Of a stretch of 64,000 nt of DNA, positions 13,801-26,233 are shown piece by piece. The DNA is taken from the NCBI RefSeq assembly GCF_000224145.3, contig NC_020176.2, forward strand, positions 1,728,867-1,792,866, given 5' to 3'. The stretch comes from Ciona intestinalis (taxonomy: Eukaryota; Chordata; Ascidiacea; Phlebobranchia; Cionidae). The notes under the pieces are model-generated. The model was given only the letters and a program-made list of their open reading frames with translations, had not been told where the DNA came from and did not search any database. Both the position numbers and the translations under genes were made by a program. Each line of letters begins with the position of its first letter. Position 1 is the stretch's first letter.

Positions 13801-16800
13801 AAAAAATAACAGCAGCATCCAGCTAATAAAACAACTGCAGCACCTGTCTCTTAAGACGAGTAATCTCCATCTCATTTGAGGTTTTATCATCTTCCAGTTG
13901 TTGTAGTTGGTGCGTTAGTTGTTTTAAACTTTGCACTTGAGCCTTCAATTGCCTGTAAGATAATAATAGGAAATATAAAGTTATGAATAATAAGATATAT
14001 AGGTCAACTTGGTTTAGCACAGGTCTAGGTATAATGTTAAGACCCCTATGACCCCTATGGCTGTTGACCCTTATGGAAGGATATGTTGACCCTTATGGAA
14101 GGATAACCCAGTTGACCCTTATGGAAGGATAAATAAGTAATTTTTTATGACTTTATTATAACAAGGTTTCATATCATGACAGATATAGTAAGGTGGGGTA
14201 GGATGGGACATGTTTTCATTCTCATTTTTATTTTATTTGGTAGTAAACATAGAATATTTACAGAATTTTAAAACCACATCCTAACAACTTTAAAAAAAGT
14301 GTTGTTGACTGTTTAAAACACAATCAGGAGACATTAAAATCTTCACCTGTTTTCCACTTCCAGGTCCGATGCTAATTGTTCAACCGTGTCCATCCTACTG
14401 CATGTTAATTCAAGCTGTTTTACCGTTTTCTCCAAATCAACATTTTGTTTTTCCAATTTCATATTTTCCTGTTTTACCCAAAATAAAAATTTAAACTGAA
14501 ATATCTAAAAGGGTTAAAACTTTACTCAAAATAAAATGTGTAACTTTTTATAAATGTCATTTAAACAAACATATTTTAAAGAATTAAAAATATAACCTAA
14601 ATAAATGTATTTTTAACTTTCAATAAAATTTTAATTAAATTTTTTTGATCTAAAACACTTTTCTTAATATTAAAGTTCAATTAATAATTCATGCACCATA
14701 ATACATTACTATTTCACATAAATTCTGACAAAAATCATAAATCTATTTGAGAGTAAGTTTTTTACTATTTTGATGTTGTTTTTTTGCCAAAACTGTGAGG
14801 TACTACATAAACATAAACAGTTAAAAAAAATCTAAAACTGCAGCAATTTTAACTTTAGTATATCTGTGAAATTGTTAAAGTCACCTTGTTTATTTCCTTA
14901 GCTTGCTGAACAGTGTCTTCCATATCGTGTATTTTCTCATTTAATCTTTTTGTCTCGTACTCCAACTTATGATGTTTTGTTGTTATATCTTGGACCAACT
15001 CAGACAGTACCTTACAAATAACACAACAGTGTCATAAAGACTCATAATTGTTTGATAATATTATATTAAACATAACACTTGCTTCAGTTTATTTTTTTTT
15101 ATTTTTTTTAAAGCATAACTTGAATTGCATAAGCAGAATTTTAAACACATTTACAATTCCATTTTTATGCGTACCACTGACTAAGATTGTTCCAAAAAAT
15201 TGTGTGCAAGTTGGAAATATTTTAAGGTAAAGGGAGATGAAGCTTTCTTTGTACCATCCAATATATTAATGCTAATTGATTTCTCAATTTGAACATTAAC
15301 ATATATATATTTATATAAAAATAAATATTAAAACAGAGAAATTTGCATTTGAAAATTCACCTTGTTTTCTTTTTTTACCTTGTTTTTCTTTTTCAATTGC
15401 TTTTACTTTTTCATTTGCTCCAATCTTGGCGCGCTCTCGAAGTGATTCAATTGTTTTCACCAAGTGATTGTTCTCTTGCTCCATCTCCTGGACACGACGA
15501 TCAGACGAAGCACGAGAAGTTTCCAACAAGCCTTCCAGGCGCTGTCTGTCTGCAGTAAGGTCCGTAGACAGTTGTTCAAAGTCTAACACTGATTGTTTCT
15601 CCTGTTTAAAAATAAATTTTAAAATATCTCACAAGTTCTAACCAAACATCCTTGCTTGAATGAATAGGTTAAAATTAAGTTTACATTAATTTGAATGAGT
15701 GTTAATTAAAGATTGATCTGAAATGTAATATATATCATAAGTCACCCACCTTATTAATGTGTTCTTGTAACTGTTGTACTCTGTTGCTTAGACGTTGGTT
15801 TTCCTTCTCTAACTCAAGTAAACTTGCCTGTTAAATGAATAAAAATATTAAAATAACTCTAACAAAATCTTCTGGAAAATTTATTTGTCATACAAAGGCG
15901 TTGACTTATAGTATATAGATAGCCTTCATCGGAAATTGATTTTATTTTGTTTATTCATTTACTCTGACAAAGACGATTTAAAGCGTTAGCAGTAGCACAC
16001 AAAACAAATTTGCCAAAACAGCTTTATCGGATTTATGATACACCTGGCAACAACTGTTAATATATCAAAAAAAGGTCAATATCTAACTCATTAGCAAATC
16101 AAAGTATCTAAAGTGAGTTGGCTAACAGCATAAAACCAAAATGGCAATTTTTAAAATAAATAAAAATACCTGCGTTATTTCACTTGTCTTCGATTCATCT
16201 TTATGTTTGGATATGAGCGCTTGTAATCTTTTGTTTTCTTTTTCAAGTCTCAGTGCTCGATTATGAGCGGATTCTTGAGATTCATCTAATATTGACATCC
16301 TACCACCTGTGAAAAATAACGATGGTTACCCCGAAAAAATTGTAAAAAACAACAGGCATCATCAGGAAGGGATATTTTTTAAATTAGCTTTTTCTATTCT
16401 ATAAACCAGGAGTTTCCAAACTTATTTTATCGCGGGCCAATATGTAAAATCATAAATATGCGTCGGGCAAGGTTTTCCTTGCTATATTGGCAACGCGACT
16501 TGTATTGCCCAAAATTTGGTTATAACGAATACTGTTAGTTAGGTCAGGAAGTTCGACACATATGCTGGTAACAAACAAGGCTTCTAGAAAAGATTAAACT
16601 ACAAAAGATAAAATTATTATTCTGAATCTCTCATACCATCCATATTTCCACGCGCTTGTTCGAGTTGATAAGCAAGGTTACCAGATTCGTTCATACTTTG
16701 CATTTTATCAAATTCCAAATTTGAAACTATTTCAGTTAAACTTTGGATACGACATTGGTCATTTTCACGCTCCTAAAAACAGTTTAAATACTTAATTTGT

Positions 16801-19800
16801 TTTTGGCCATGTTGCAAACACATGTTAATCCTAACTATACAGTTTGGCATATATGTATATATGCCAATATACACTAGTAATACAAGCTATTTAAAACCAC
16901 CATATATAAAGTTAAACAGAAAAACTGTTAAATACAAGATTAAACCCATAAGTTATCAAGACTTATTACTTCACCTGTGTCATCTCATGCAACTGACGCT
17001 TGAGTTCAACAATTCGTTTCTCTGATTCCATCAAACCATCAAGTCTTGTGCGAGTTTCTTCAAGTTGTTCCTCAACCAATGTTTTGGTCTCGTGTAGAAT
17101 TCTGCATGATCGTCATTATCACTGATGTGTTATGCACAGTGGTTGGCGTGTCTGCCTCTAACCCAGAGGTTACCATTGTGGCTGTGGGCTTATGTGTCCT
17201 TGGGGAAGACACTTCACAGCAATTGCACATAACCCAATGCTCACTAATGGGTTGTCTAAATTTCAAATCATAAAGAAAACAGTTCACAATGTAAACATTC
17301 TAGTAAATTGTAAGCAGGCATGAAAAGAAAACAAACAATATAAGACTGTTGTTTTACGCCACGCAAGGATAAAGCAAGGTACATACATTTGTTCGTTTAT
17401 ATTCCTAAATAACATGGCAAGTCAGAGTTATAACAGGTGTGTTGTATTGTTTGCCATTTATAGTAGCTTCATACACATCATGCATGCTCAGAAGTTACCA
17501 AGTGTGCAACTTTGTGAATGATCGAATTTTCTGTACAGGCTGACAGAATTAAAACAACTCATTGCCGACCACTAGGTTGGAGCAACTACTGCTATGCAGA
17601 AAACCAGCTATTGGTGCAGCCAGGACTTATGCCCAATATCCTCCAGTTCTACCTCAAACACTGTTTTTTCGATCAAGCACATTCGTGTGTGAATTAGACT
17701 GGGAATATGGGACAGAAATACAGACAGCTGACAAACTGTTTTAACAAAATAAAGGAGTTCAGAAAACTAAAAAATTATAATACTTGTTGTCATCTCGAAG
17801 TTCATCAACTCGATGTTTATAAAAGTCAACATCTTTAACTTTTTCTTTTAAGATGTCGAGTTCGAACTCAAGTTTTGATGCCTTTGTTGCACGTTCTTTC
17901 AAGATGTCATTCTCATCACGCAACGCACGAGTTGCCCGCGCATCAGTTGCTAAGATGGATTTCTAAAATGGGAATACAATCTTTAAAATGAAAGTACAAT
18001 GTTTTTTTATATATGTTAACAGTTACTTCTATATTTGGTAATTACAAAATTTTGTGTAAATATTTTAGACATAAAGCGTATAAAAGTATGCACAGCCTGA
18101 TATTAATCATAGGAAGTGTCACAAAGTAATAATCATTTTTTGTAAGATAGCAAGGTTATTTTTGTGGTATACTGGAAAACTGGTATATTGCATTCAGATT
18201 ATATTGTTTTGTCAATTTCCTATTAAAGATCCTATCTAATAGTTTGTTTTAATTTAATGCCTTCTCATAAAAGAGCAAATAACAGTAAGTAAAGCCTTTT
18301 TTAACCAATAAATGGTTGCTAATTTGTCACACACTTACTTGCTGTGTTATATCTCTTATACTTGTCTGTAATTCTTCAATCTCTGCTTTAAGATCAATAT
18401 TTTGTTCAATTTTTTCGTCCCTGTTAAGATAATTTTATATTTAACAATGAGCTATACCAACAGAGCATGGCAACTTTTTGCCCATAAAGAAACTTCACAA
18501 TTTTTTTACGATTCATGCCACAAAATACTTACAACTCTTGCTTGGCTTTCCGAAACTTTGCTTTTAAATCATTCAGCTCAACCATGAGATGTTGTCTTGT
18601 AGCTGGTGATGTAAGACTTTCTCGTCGAATCAAGTTTCCACCTCCAGCTTGAGATTGAAAATAATCCCGTTCTTGTGTTACGTCAGTAATCAACTAAAAA
18701 AATATATATATATTTAAAGAATTGAAATATTTTTTTATATATTCGAAATACTTGAAAGAAGCTTTGAACTAATTACTTGTATTCTTATTGTTTTTAAATG
18801 TTTAAAATGCCTTTTTAACAACAACTGTATTTTAAATCAATTGCTGTACATTAAGATATCTTTCAACATATAACTTCAAATGAATTAATCATAAAACGGT
18901 TAGGGCCGATTATATATAATACAAATAGGCCCTAGAGGATATTTATATGAATTGCTTTATTACAATGGTATCAGCTGCTTATAAATAAGTGGTTTAATAT
19001 ATCTTGGCTAACTCTTACTATTCTATATGTTAAATTAAAAGTGAACAAATAAAAATATTTTAAATATAAAAATGTTAACTAATTTTACTCTTTGATCTTT
19101 TGCAAACTTTGTTACTAATGAGCTTCAAACATCCGTAAGACAAAATTTTCCATTAAAGAGCTATTATAAGTGACATCAACACTACCCTGAAATTTCCTGC
19201 ACTGCAATTATCTGTAAACAATATCCTCAAATTTGTTAGAATGCATGTCTTGACTATCCTTGCCTCTCCTGCATTCTAAAAAGTTTGAGGCTACAGACAA
19301 AATAACAATTTTTTTGGTAAAAAATCAAATGGTAATACCATAGCTTGGTTGTCACGTTCAGAGACAAGTGAGCGAATATGCAACGACATTTTCCTTGTGA
19401 GTTCTTCTAAATCTTCAGGTGGTATTTCAACGAGTTCTTCCCATTGAAGATTTAAAACTTTATCAGTGTTTTCTGTGATCTGAAAAATATTATGTTTTGC
19501 ATTATTTTTTTCCTAAAAACAACAACATATCATACAAGCCAAATTATGTGACTTTATTACTAAGGCAGAGAAATATTTTACCGAAGTATCCTAAGTAGCA
19601 CGTTTTGAACTAGTAAACTATTCAAGTAGTATTTTATCAAAGTATCTTTTACATTATAACCTACTTTTTTATATAAAAAACTCTTCATATAAGAGTACGT
19701 TGTATTTTTTAGGAACATTTAAAAGATAAATTGATTTTACATTTGGAAAATTCAGGGGTTGCTGCAGATTCTGCAAAATTGTGAGGGTAGGCTTGCGTAC

Positions 19801-22800
19801 CTTGAATCATATGAATCAACGGCGCTGTATTAAATGAATATAATTATGTAAAAATACTCACATCTTTTATATGGTTCATCATTGTCTCCATTCCTTCATA
19901 CGTTAACTGTTTCATCTTTTCAACAAACCTTTCACGTTGATCACACTGTAATATTAAAATATTTCATCAAATGCAAATTAAGATTTACGCATCAACATAA
20001 CACCAGTTGCATTAATGATGTTATGAATACATACAGTAAACACACAACATTTGTGGACCTTTAGAGCAAAACAAGTATGACTAAAGCACATTTTGTATCT
20101 TCAGGTTTGTAACTGTAAGACATTTAGTTTTATTTTGCAATTTCCTACAAAATAAGCTGAATATTAGAAACAACTACCTGTACAGCACAACCCAACACAA
20201 GTAAAAGTAGTTTCTGCATTTCAGCAAGTCCCTCTGGTGTCCGGACATTATGAACCAACTGTAGAACTTTCGGTAATGACATCACAATCACTTGCTTTTG
20301 TACTTCCTAATACAGAAAAATTAAGAAAATATAAAGGAAAATTGTTGCTATGATATAGACTATAGGTATTGGCAAAAAGTAGGACCGAAAAAAAGCAAAC
20401 CAATGAGTAATAATTTATTTTTATATTACAGCCTAATTACTATTTCAGCAACATATTCATGTAAAAGTACATAGTCAGTGTCAATGTCATTGGAAATTCA
20501 ACAACAAATATATTTGTACTTGGTTGAACTGAATACTATGTAATACAAACAACTAACAACCAATCCCGGACAAAGGATAGAGGCCACAAAAAAATACTTT
20601 ATATTACGCTAGTCTACACAAGAACATTTTATGACAAGAAACGAACAAAAGGGTAGTTTAGTGAGATCCTATACCACACAATTGATCGGCGTTTGTTATT
20701 TAATACTTACAACAAAAAGTAACTAACATTGATTAAATGCTTAGGAGTAATCAAATAAACAAAAGGAAATTTAACATCAGTTTAACTATTTAAACACCAA
20801 CATTAGTCATTACAAAGTACAATAGTTGGACAAAATACAATTCTACTAAGGCGTGTACTTATATATATATTTATATGATAAATATAAAAACACAGCAAAA
20901 AGTTTCTAATATGTCTAGCCCATGTAATTGGTAACAAATGTTTCAGATGTAATTTACAAAAATTAGTCCAAAATATTATGGAACTGGTAAAGTTGTAATA
21001 TTGTAATATATGGGATAAGGGAATAGTTTTCAAATATTGGGAAACCAAATCAAAGATAACGGCACTTTCCATTTTAAGTGGAAAATGACGTGGAAGCATC
21101 AAACGTGTGTGGACAAGACACACATTGAAAGTCAGCATCAGCTAATACAGACCTACAATCAAAGGCAAACAAAACATTACCGTGCACAATGGTTGCTGTT
21201 TGTTTTAAGTGGGGTTTATATTGTAGTATTATGCTGGCACTTCTCCAAATAATACGCAACGCATTGCTCATACAAACTCTTACTCAGAATTTAATTTGCA
21301 AACAATTAGAGAATTTTTGCTTGGTATAAATGTATATAATTTGCAGCAAGAGTTTGGTAAAATTTAAATCAGAAGTATAATCATTAACATAATTAATACA
21401 CTATGAACTTAAAATTTCCAAATTTAATGCAAATCCAAATAATTTAACCAAATGTCACTGCTGAATTCAATGCAATATAAAGACTATAAAATACAATAAA
21501 AGTCATTAAATAAATAAATTGCCCGAAACCTAGGAAACAGCCAAGTAAAACTGCACCATATATATATTGAGGCAATCCATAACAAATTTATTTTGTTGGT
21601 TAAAATTGTATGACATATGGTTATGGTATACAGAGCATACTTTTATAGTTATAACTTTAGCCTAAGCATAACTTGTGGCTTGTATATCCTGTTATTTTTG
21701 TATCATACTTTATAACAGTGTTATATGCCAATGTCCTATATTAGATGATTCATTATATAAAAATACATATTACATAACAACAAATAGCCAAATAGGTAAG
21801 AAGCTTTAAAACTTGGTATTAGTGATCAAATGTGGTAATAGTGATACATGTGCGATCTGCCTAAGGCTTATCCACAAAAATCTGGCAAAACGTATGATTG
21901 ATTATGATATACATATATATATATCTTTTTTGTGATATTTAAAATTCAATTTTAAAAATACAAATTTGAAAAGTCAAATGCTCTACTACATGCACTGGAC
22001 AATACAAATGTGGTTTATACAGTAAAAGGCATTACTTGTCCAAAGGCTTCACTAAAAAATTACCATTAAAGACCTGCTTACCTCATAGTATGACTTTATA
22101 TGCTTTAAAAGCATGGTTAGATTCTGTATGTTTAAATTTACATCACTCCTTGCTCCTCGGTTAGCTTTCATGTTTGTTGGTCGTGGATCACTTTAAAAAA
22201 TGTTAAATTTATCAAATAATTAAAAATTATATGATAGACCTTTTTACCAAGTACGACAAAAAGTATGTTCAAATAAATCACTTGGATGGCAGATTTATTG
22301 TAGGTACTTTTGACCATACAAATATTGATTTATGCCACATTTACATAAGATTACAGTTTTCCAAATTCCATATTATTACAGCTAAGAAACACATACATTT
22401 ATGTTGTACTGTACCACTTGTAGAGATGCGTTATACTCACATTTGTAACATTATCTCATTAAGAGCAACCCCATCGACCAAATCCTCCAATTCTATCTCA
22501 CGATTTAAGAGAAAGTGAATCTAAATAGAAGTTAATTTCCATAAGTTTGATCCATACAATATAATTTAATAAAATGTAAATGTGGGAGCATACTTAATTT
22601 TTAAAATCTTTTGTTTTACAGATAATACAAACAAATTATGTAACCCAATGAACAAAAAAATATATTTTTACCTACTCAAATTACTATTTAAATCTTTTTT
22701 TTTAAACGGCGATATCAAACTAAAAATCTATAGGAACATCAAAATAGCTTATATGAGTCATTGAGTCATACCTACTTTTACAACCAACAACGCATCATAG

Positions 22801-23998
22801 TTTTAGTTGCTGCGAACAAAAATCCATTAAGTTGGTCCACATTGAAATATTGAGTTTAACAACTGTATATATATATATATATATATATTTTATGGATAAC
22901 ATTAGTATGTGTTTTACCATAGGCCTAACAAACCTGTATCTAATCCTTCGATTATTAACTTTTTTGAAAAACTTCATTTGAGATAAAACTAATCTATCCA
23001 GTCATGGAAAATAACAATCTTGTTTCGTTCAAATTAAGTTTGTAACTTGGTTGAAACTGTCCTAATCCTAACAATTAGTAAATTTGTGTGGTTTGGTAAC
23101 CAGAATCCAAAATAGGGTAACCAGAATCCAAAAACACATTTAACCCAGGTTTATCAGAGACTTTGCAAAAGAGATAAACTGTCCCATCCAGTTCCAACTT
23201 AGATCGCGTAAAAAGTGGTTATTTTCCAAGTGATCAAAGGTATTCACAAATTTAGCGTGCAAACTGCAAAACACATACATTTCCTTGGCACATAAGAATA
23301 TCCTACCTAATTTAATACAAGTTTGTTTCATTGTTTAACTAATTGGCATGCGTAGGACAAATTATGGAGTGCGCCAAAGTTTGTAAATAAACGAGTGCAC
23401 CTGCCATAAATTGCAGACCGGGCCTACTGTATTAAATTTTTGTAAAAAACTGCCTTTATGCTTCTTGTCTTGGCGGTTGGCTCATTTACTAAAAATCTAA
23501 CAAATAAAAACTTTAAAACTGTTGCCTTCTTTTATTCTTGCTTGGTATCGTAAGATAAAAATTAAAATTAAATTCCTGACAGTTCGTATTTACTTTAAAT
23601 ATAAATAGGCTAAGTAACATATATATATAACATAACATATATAATATATATGTATATAGACATTTTCGAATTCAATATAGTGTTTTTGTATAGACAGTTG
23701 TTTACAAAAAAAAAAGGTAAAACCTTAATATCATCATGAATTTTCCTCCGATTTAGAAAAATTGCCCGATTTGTAAGGTTCTTTCCAATAAGGTATGGCA
23801 GAAATACTATACAAACTTTTAGTGATAAAGAACAGACAAACATTATCAATAACACAGAAGCTCTGAGCAGCACAGTAAAACATAATCCGAAATTGATCAC
23901 ACTAAACTACTTACCCATTGTACAAGGGGTGTTGACATGAAAACGTCAACTGGATTCAAAGCAGCCACATCTGTATGATTAGAATCCACCGAATTCAT
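1895..23998 (-). CDS. CCDC88: CCDC88 family (Girdin/Daple) HOOK-related scaffold protein
   Basis: Cytoplasmic scaffold that in vertebrates binds microtubules or membranes through an N-terminal HOOK domain, dimerises by a giant coiled coil, activates Galpha-i through a GBA motif and, in Daple, binds Dishevelled through a C-terminal GCV. I assembled 37 coding exons by splice phase from ATG at 23998 (MNSVDSNHTDVAAL) to the stop at 1895-1897, about 1,928 residues against about 1,870-2,030 for the human proteins. Family-diagnostic stretches are LGCAVQ and LQWEELVEIPPEDLEEL (HOOK), QHLMVELNDLKAKFRKAKQE, LREDLVSEKL, LKGNLEDENRHLLEQI, and RRQKEKLEEKIMD. The tail carries two GBA-like motifs and ends YGCV, so both Girdin and Daple hallmarks sit in one gene. 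One splice phase (exon 14/15) does not close as written. The start fits the family: the HOOK domain begins within the first 20 residues. No second CCDC88 gene is in the window. Confidence 0.95.
4144..4448 (+). mobile_element. tRNA-headed SINE (Cics-1-like), in CCDC88 intron
   Basis: A decayed tRNA-like head with a B-box-like ATTCAAGGC is followed by the family body (CCAGTGGTCACTA, TTGTCCAAATTGTCA) and tail (GATAAAGCAAGTTACAT). It lies between the exons at 3932 and 4516. Confidence 0.8.
4766..4974 (-). mobile_element. MITE in CCDC88 intron
   Basis: Left end TAGTAGGTTGGGATAAGATGG and right end CCCACCCTACTATA are inverted repeats. The interior reads in the reverse orientation (ACCTTTAGCACA). 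Confidence 0.85.
5151..5339 (+). mobile_element. MITE in CCDC88 intron
   Basis: ATAGTAGAGTGGGGAAAGATG at the left and CTTCCCCAACTACTATA at the right, with the standard interior, just 3' of the exon at 5361 in gene orientation. Confidence 0.85.
7500..7668. repeat. Short interspersed repeat, second family
   Basis: The right part (CTATCCCTGCCTCCCCTACA, then TTTTAAAAAGTTTGACGCC) recurs with changes at 19180-19291 and 62149-62300. It lies in a CCDC88 intron immediately 3' of exon 28. Confidence 0.55.
9476..9752 (-). mobile_element. tRNA-headed SINE in CCDC88 intron
   Basis: Reverse-oriented copy: body CAACCCATTAGTGACCACTG, then CTTGCCAAAAGACACATACG, then a decayed head near 9752. Insertion is in the intron between exons 24 and 25. 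Confidence 0.8.
10001..10084. repeat. Two-unit 42 bp tandem repeat
   Basis: Two adjacent 42 bp units, each beginning CATAGAATT and ending AAAGAAGAAAAAA, with only a few differences. It lies next to the acceptor of CCDC88 exon 24. Confidence 0.8.
12383..12603 (+). mobile_element. MITE in CCDC88 intron
   Basis: Left end AGGTGGAGTAAG, interior CCCCAATTTGGTGGTAAACA, right end TATCTTATCCCACAG followed by a partly repeated CCCTACTGTCTATA. Confidence 0.8.
14041..14132. repeat. Imperfect tandem repeat, 21-28 bp unit
   Basis: Three units of GTTGACCCTTATGGAAGGATA with short variable spacers, preceded by two GACCCCTATG units, in a CCDC88 intron. Confidence 0.9.
14185..14335 (+). mobile_element. MITE lacking its right end, against a CCDC88 exon
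   Basis: ATATAGTAAGGTGGGGTAGG begins a normal copy. The right inverted end is absent and the element runs to within about 12 bp of the exon 16 splice donor at 14347. Confidence 0.75.
16404..16560. mobile_element. hAT-like terminal fragment
   Basis: CCAGGAGTTTCCAAACTTAT followed by CGCGGGCCAA resembles the terminal region typical of many hAT (Charlie-like) elements. Only one end is recognisable. It lies in the intron between CCDC88 exons 11 and 12. Confidence 0.45.
17123..17396 (+). mobile_element. tRNA-headed SINE in CCDC88 intron
   Basis: The head (GCACAGTGGTTGGCGTGTC, CCTCTAACCCAGAGG) and body are complete to GGATAAAGCAAGGTACAT. It sits about 22 bp upstream (gene orientation) of the acceptor of exon 10 at 17101. 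Confidence 0.85.
19180..19291. repeat. Short interspersed repeat, second family
   Basis: GACTATCCTTGCCTCTCCTG and CTAAAAAGTTTGAGGC match the copies at 7500-7668 and 62149-62300. Confidence 0.5.
19339..23998 (-). other. CCDC88: CCDC88 exons 1-6: HOOK domain (residues 1-209)
   Basis: Exons: 23998-23915, 22520-22441, 22190-22082, 20306-20178, 19945-19862, 19479-19339. All have GT-AG borders and matching phases. Motifs in order are FMSTPLVQW, EDLVDGVALNEIMLQ, LNIQNLTMLLKHIKSYYE, LLLLVLGCAVQ and NLQWEELVEIPPEDLEELTR, the same succession as in human CCDC88A/C. Intron 1 (22521-23914) and intron 3 (20307-22081) hold AT-rich sequence and a TA microsatellite at 22866-22889, and no gene that I can see; the minus-strand open stretch at 20803-21138 lacks any protein character. 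Confidence 0.93.
22866..22889. repeat. (TA)n microsatellite
   Basis: Uninterrupted TA dinucleotide run in CCDC88 intron 1. Confidence 0.95.
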
Positions 23999-24605
23999 TG
24001 TTTCTTTTACTAACACAGGTTCCGTTCCAAGTAAGACACAACTTCACATAATTTCAAAGATAATCTGACAGTAGAATTTACTATGAATACATTGTTAGGT
24101 TAATTAACTTTAGTTGTTGGTAATAAATTATTAAAATACATCTTATTAAAATAATTTATTAAAATACACAGAGAGGCATTGGGTTAATACAGTAATAACA
24201 TGGCTTCGCCTTCGCTTACGTATTCGTATATATATACAATGTCAATGGATAAAAGCATTTCTAGTTCTAGGTAAAACCCTAAATACCGACAAGCTACCAA
24301 TAAAATAATTCATTCTCTCTTCTCTGTTTGTTTTTAACGTTTAATTCCTGGGCTCCTGACGCACAGATACTACAAATGCCTGACGCGAACAAACCGGTTA
24401 ACAACAATTTGCTCATTACAGATATTACGGACTTTACGTTTACGCCAGTTTACGGATCTGACGCCAAAATCATAGATATCTAAAAATATACCACTTGCAC
24501 TTTTTGCAGCAAAGTGTAAGGTCGCTTGACAAAAAATAGATCTTTCGTGAGATATAAATATTGTTTGAAAAATAATATTTAGCTTTTAAACAACATAATG
24601 TTTAA

Positions 24606-24866
24606 GGCAGCGCCGTAGCATCCCGGCGCCGTAGTACAGTTGGCTAGCGGTTCTCGGCTTCTCGCCACGACGCTGCTACCATTGCGGGCGTATGTGTCCT
24701 TGGGCAAGACACTTAACGGCACTTGCTCCAATCCAGTGGTCACTTATGGCTAGTCCAAATTATCAGTCTCACATAAAAAATGAAAAAGTTTCCCAAAAAA
24801 ATCACCCACAAAGTGACATAGGAGGTTTTTGAAACAGAATACCTGTGTTTAACAACAGTGTTTTGT
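24606..24866 (+). mobile_element. tRNA-headed SINE
   Basis: CCGGCGCCGTAGTACAGTTGG head, then CTGCTACCATTGCGGGCGTA and TGTCCTTGGGCAAGACACTT. The head is preceded by a partial duplicate (CAGCGCCGTAGCATC). Confidence 0.85.
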
Positions 24867-24928
24867 CAGACTGTACGCTACACACTGTATATAACTATTC
24901 CTTTTCTTCAACATACTGTATTTAACTA

Positions 24929-25210
24929 TTCCATTTCTTCTTTCTGTCCCATTTGTTAGTAAACAAAAAATATTTAGGGCTCACATAATTATTTAACCGT
25001 AGCCGCGCGACTTTAAAAGAGGTTTAAAAATCAGGAAATATGGGGTTTATGGGCTAATGGTCCAACCTTATCCCACACTACCCACAGTACTATTATAAAT
25101 TATAAAACCGTATTCTAAAGACTTCCATTAGTAATTGTTTAAGCTTTAAAACACGATCAAGATATTTGGATATTATGTGCTGAAAGTGTACCATCTTACC
25201 CCACAGTACT
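24929..25210 (+). mobile_element. Two tandem, incomplete MITE copies
   Basis: A diverged variant (about 24929-25087, ending CTTATCCCACACTA) is followed directly by the 3' half of a standard copy (25088-25210, ending CTTACCCCACAGTACTATA). Confidence 0.75.
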
Positions 25211-25790
25211 ATATATATATATATATTGTGTGTACTTTACCTGTGATACAAGTGCCCGGGTTTTCTTATAACGATAACAAATCAACTATTAAGCCAATTT
25301 TATTCAACAAAAAAAAAACATTAAAGAAACATTAAACAACACAATAAATAGCTGTCGAAATTTACCAAATTGTGTATCGATACACTTAAACCGAATCTAT
25401 ACGGAACTCGCTTATATTAAGCCAGCGAAGTATAGCCTATTACAATTTAAAGATTCAAATATATACACGATTTTATGCGACATGATACTGCAATATATAA
25501 ACGCGCCACAAAATGTGAACTGTATTTACATTTTAATATATACTTTGGAGTGGACTTTGATTTTCATGAATTGGTCAACCACGTGTTCAGCGATGCATGG
25601 TGTTTTCCACAAAAGTTATGTAACCAATAAAAGTATTCCGATTCCACAAATCACTTTTAAAGATCCATTTGTACAGTGGGTATATGTGCTCTAACCTGCT
25701 ATGCTGCCTTTTAAAGGTATTCTTGTTGGTCTTCCTGGAAGTAAAACAATTGAGGAAACATACGTTTAAGGTAGAATACGTTTATAGACA

Positions 25791-25875
25791 TATAGTAGAG
25801 TGGGAGAGAATAGGACACGTCTATCGTATAGTTAGGATGCACTACAGCTGTCCCGTCTTTCCCCACGCTACTATA
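25791..25875. mobile_element. Minimal MITE (little more than paired ends)
   Basis: TATAGTAGAGTGGGAGAG and TTTCCCCACGCTACTATA are separated by only about 45 bp. Confidence 0.75.
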
Positions 25876-26055
25876 TATAAGGTGGGCGGGAGAAGATGGG
25901 ACACCCTTTCATTCGGTTTTCTCGTCTTATTTGGTAGCAAACAAATTATATTTAAAGAATTATAAAATCGTATTTTACGACTCCCATAGACCGTTGTTAA
26001 TATTTAAAGAAAAAATATGTTTTAAGGAAAAATATATTCCTAAAACGTTTTTGTA
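25876..26055 (+). mobile_element. MITE, right end lost
   Basis: GGTGGGCGGGAGAAGATGGG start with the standard interior. It abuts the minimal copy on its left and a reverse copy on its right. Confidence 0.75.
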
Positions 26056-26233
26056 GTACTGTTGGGTTAATTAAGATTGGATACCATTGACAACTAAATA
26101 TCTGACAAATTTACAGCGCTCTTTTACAGTCGCGGGGCTACAGTTATATATTCCTGTGAATAGTTTTTTGTTTACTACCAAATGGGACAAAAAAGAAAAT
26201 GAAAGCAGGTACCGTCTTATTCTACCCAACTAT
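26056..26233 (-). mobile_element. MITE, reverse orientation, diverged
   Basis: AGTACTGTTGGGTTAATTAAG at the left. The right side has TTTGTTTACTACCAAATGGG and ends CTACCCAACTATA. Confidence 0.65.

Larger units (their letters stand above)
6654..18693 (-). other. CCDC88: CCDC88 exons 7-30: long coiled coil
   Basis: Exons: 18693-18533, 18420-18339, 17962-17784, 17101-16975, 16772-16637, 16306-16170, 15827-15750, 15601-15379 (3' end provisional), 15010-14885, 14468-14347, 13952-13844, 13148-13011, 12759-12640, 12343-12191, 12132-11969, 11538-11386, 11097-10959, 9987-9838, 9199-9038, 8864-8607, 8395-8271, 7816-7684, 7188-6989, 6751-6654. The translations are heptad-rich in E, Q, K, L and N with almost no proline, and they stay collinear with human Girdin, for example RFKALESKLDSTLKKSL and LTVLHERQTMELEGV. 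Introns carry MITEs (12383-12603, 14185-14335), SINEs (9476-9752, 17123-17396) and small tandem repeats. Confidence 0.92.

Noticed and set aside
20803-21138. Minus-strand open frame of 111 codons
   Set aside because: It lies in CCDC88 intron 3, is low-complexity, has no domain character, and has no splice sites that fit the gene.
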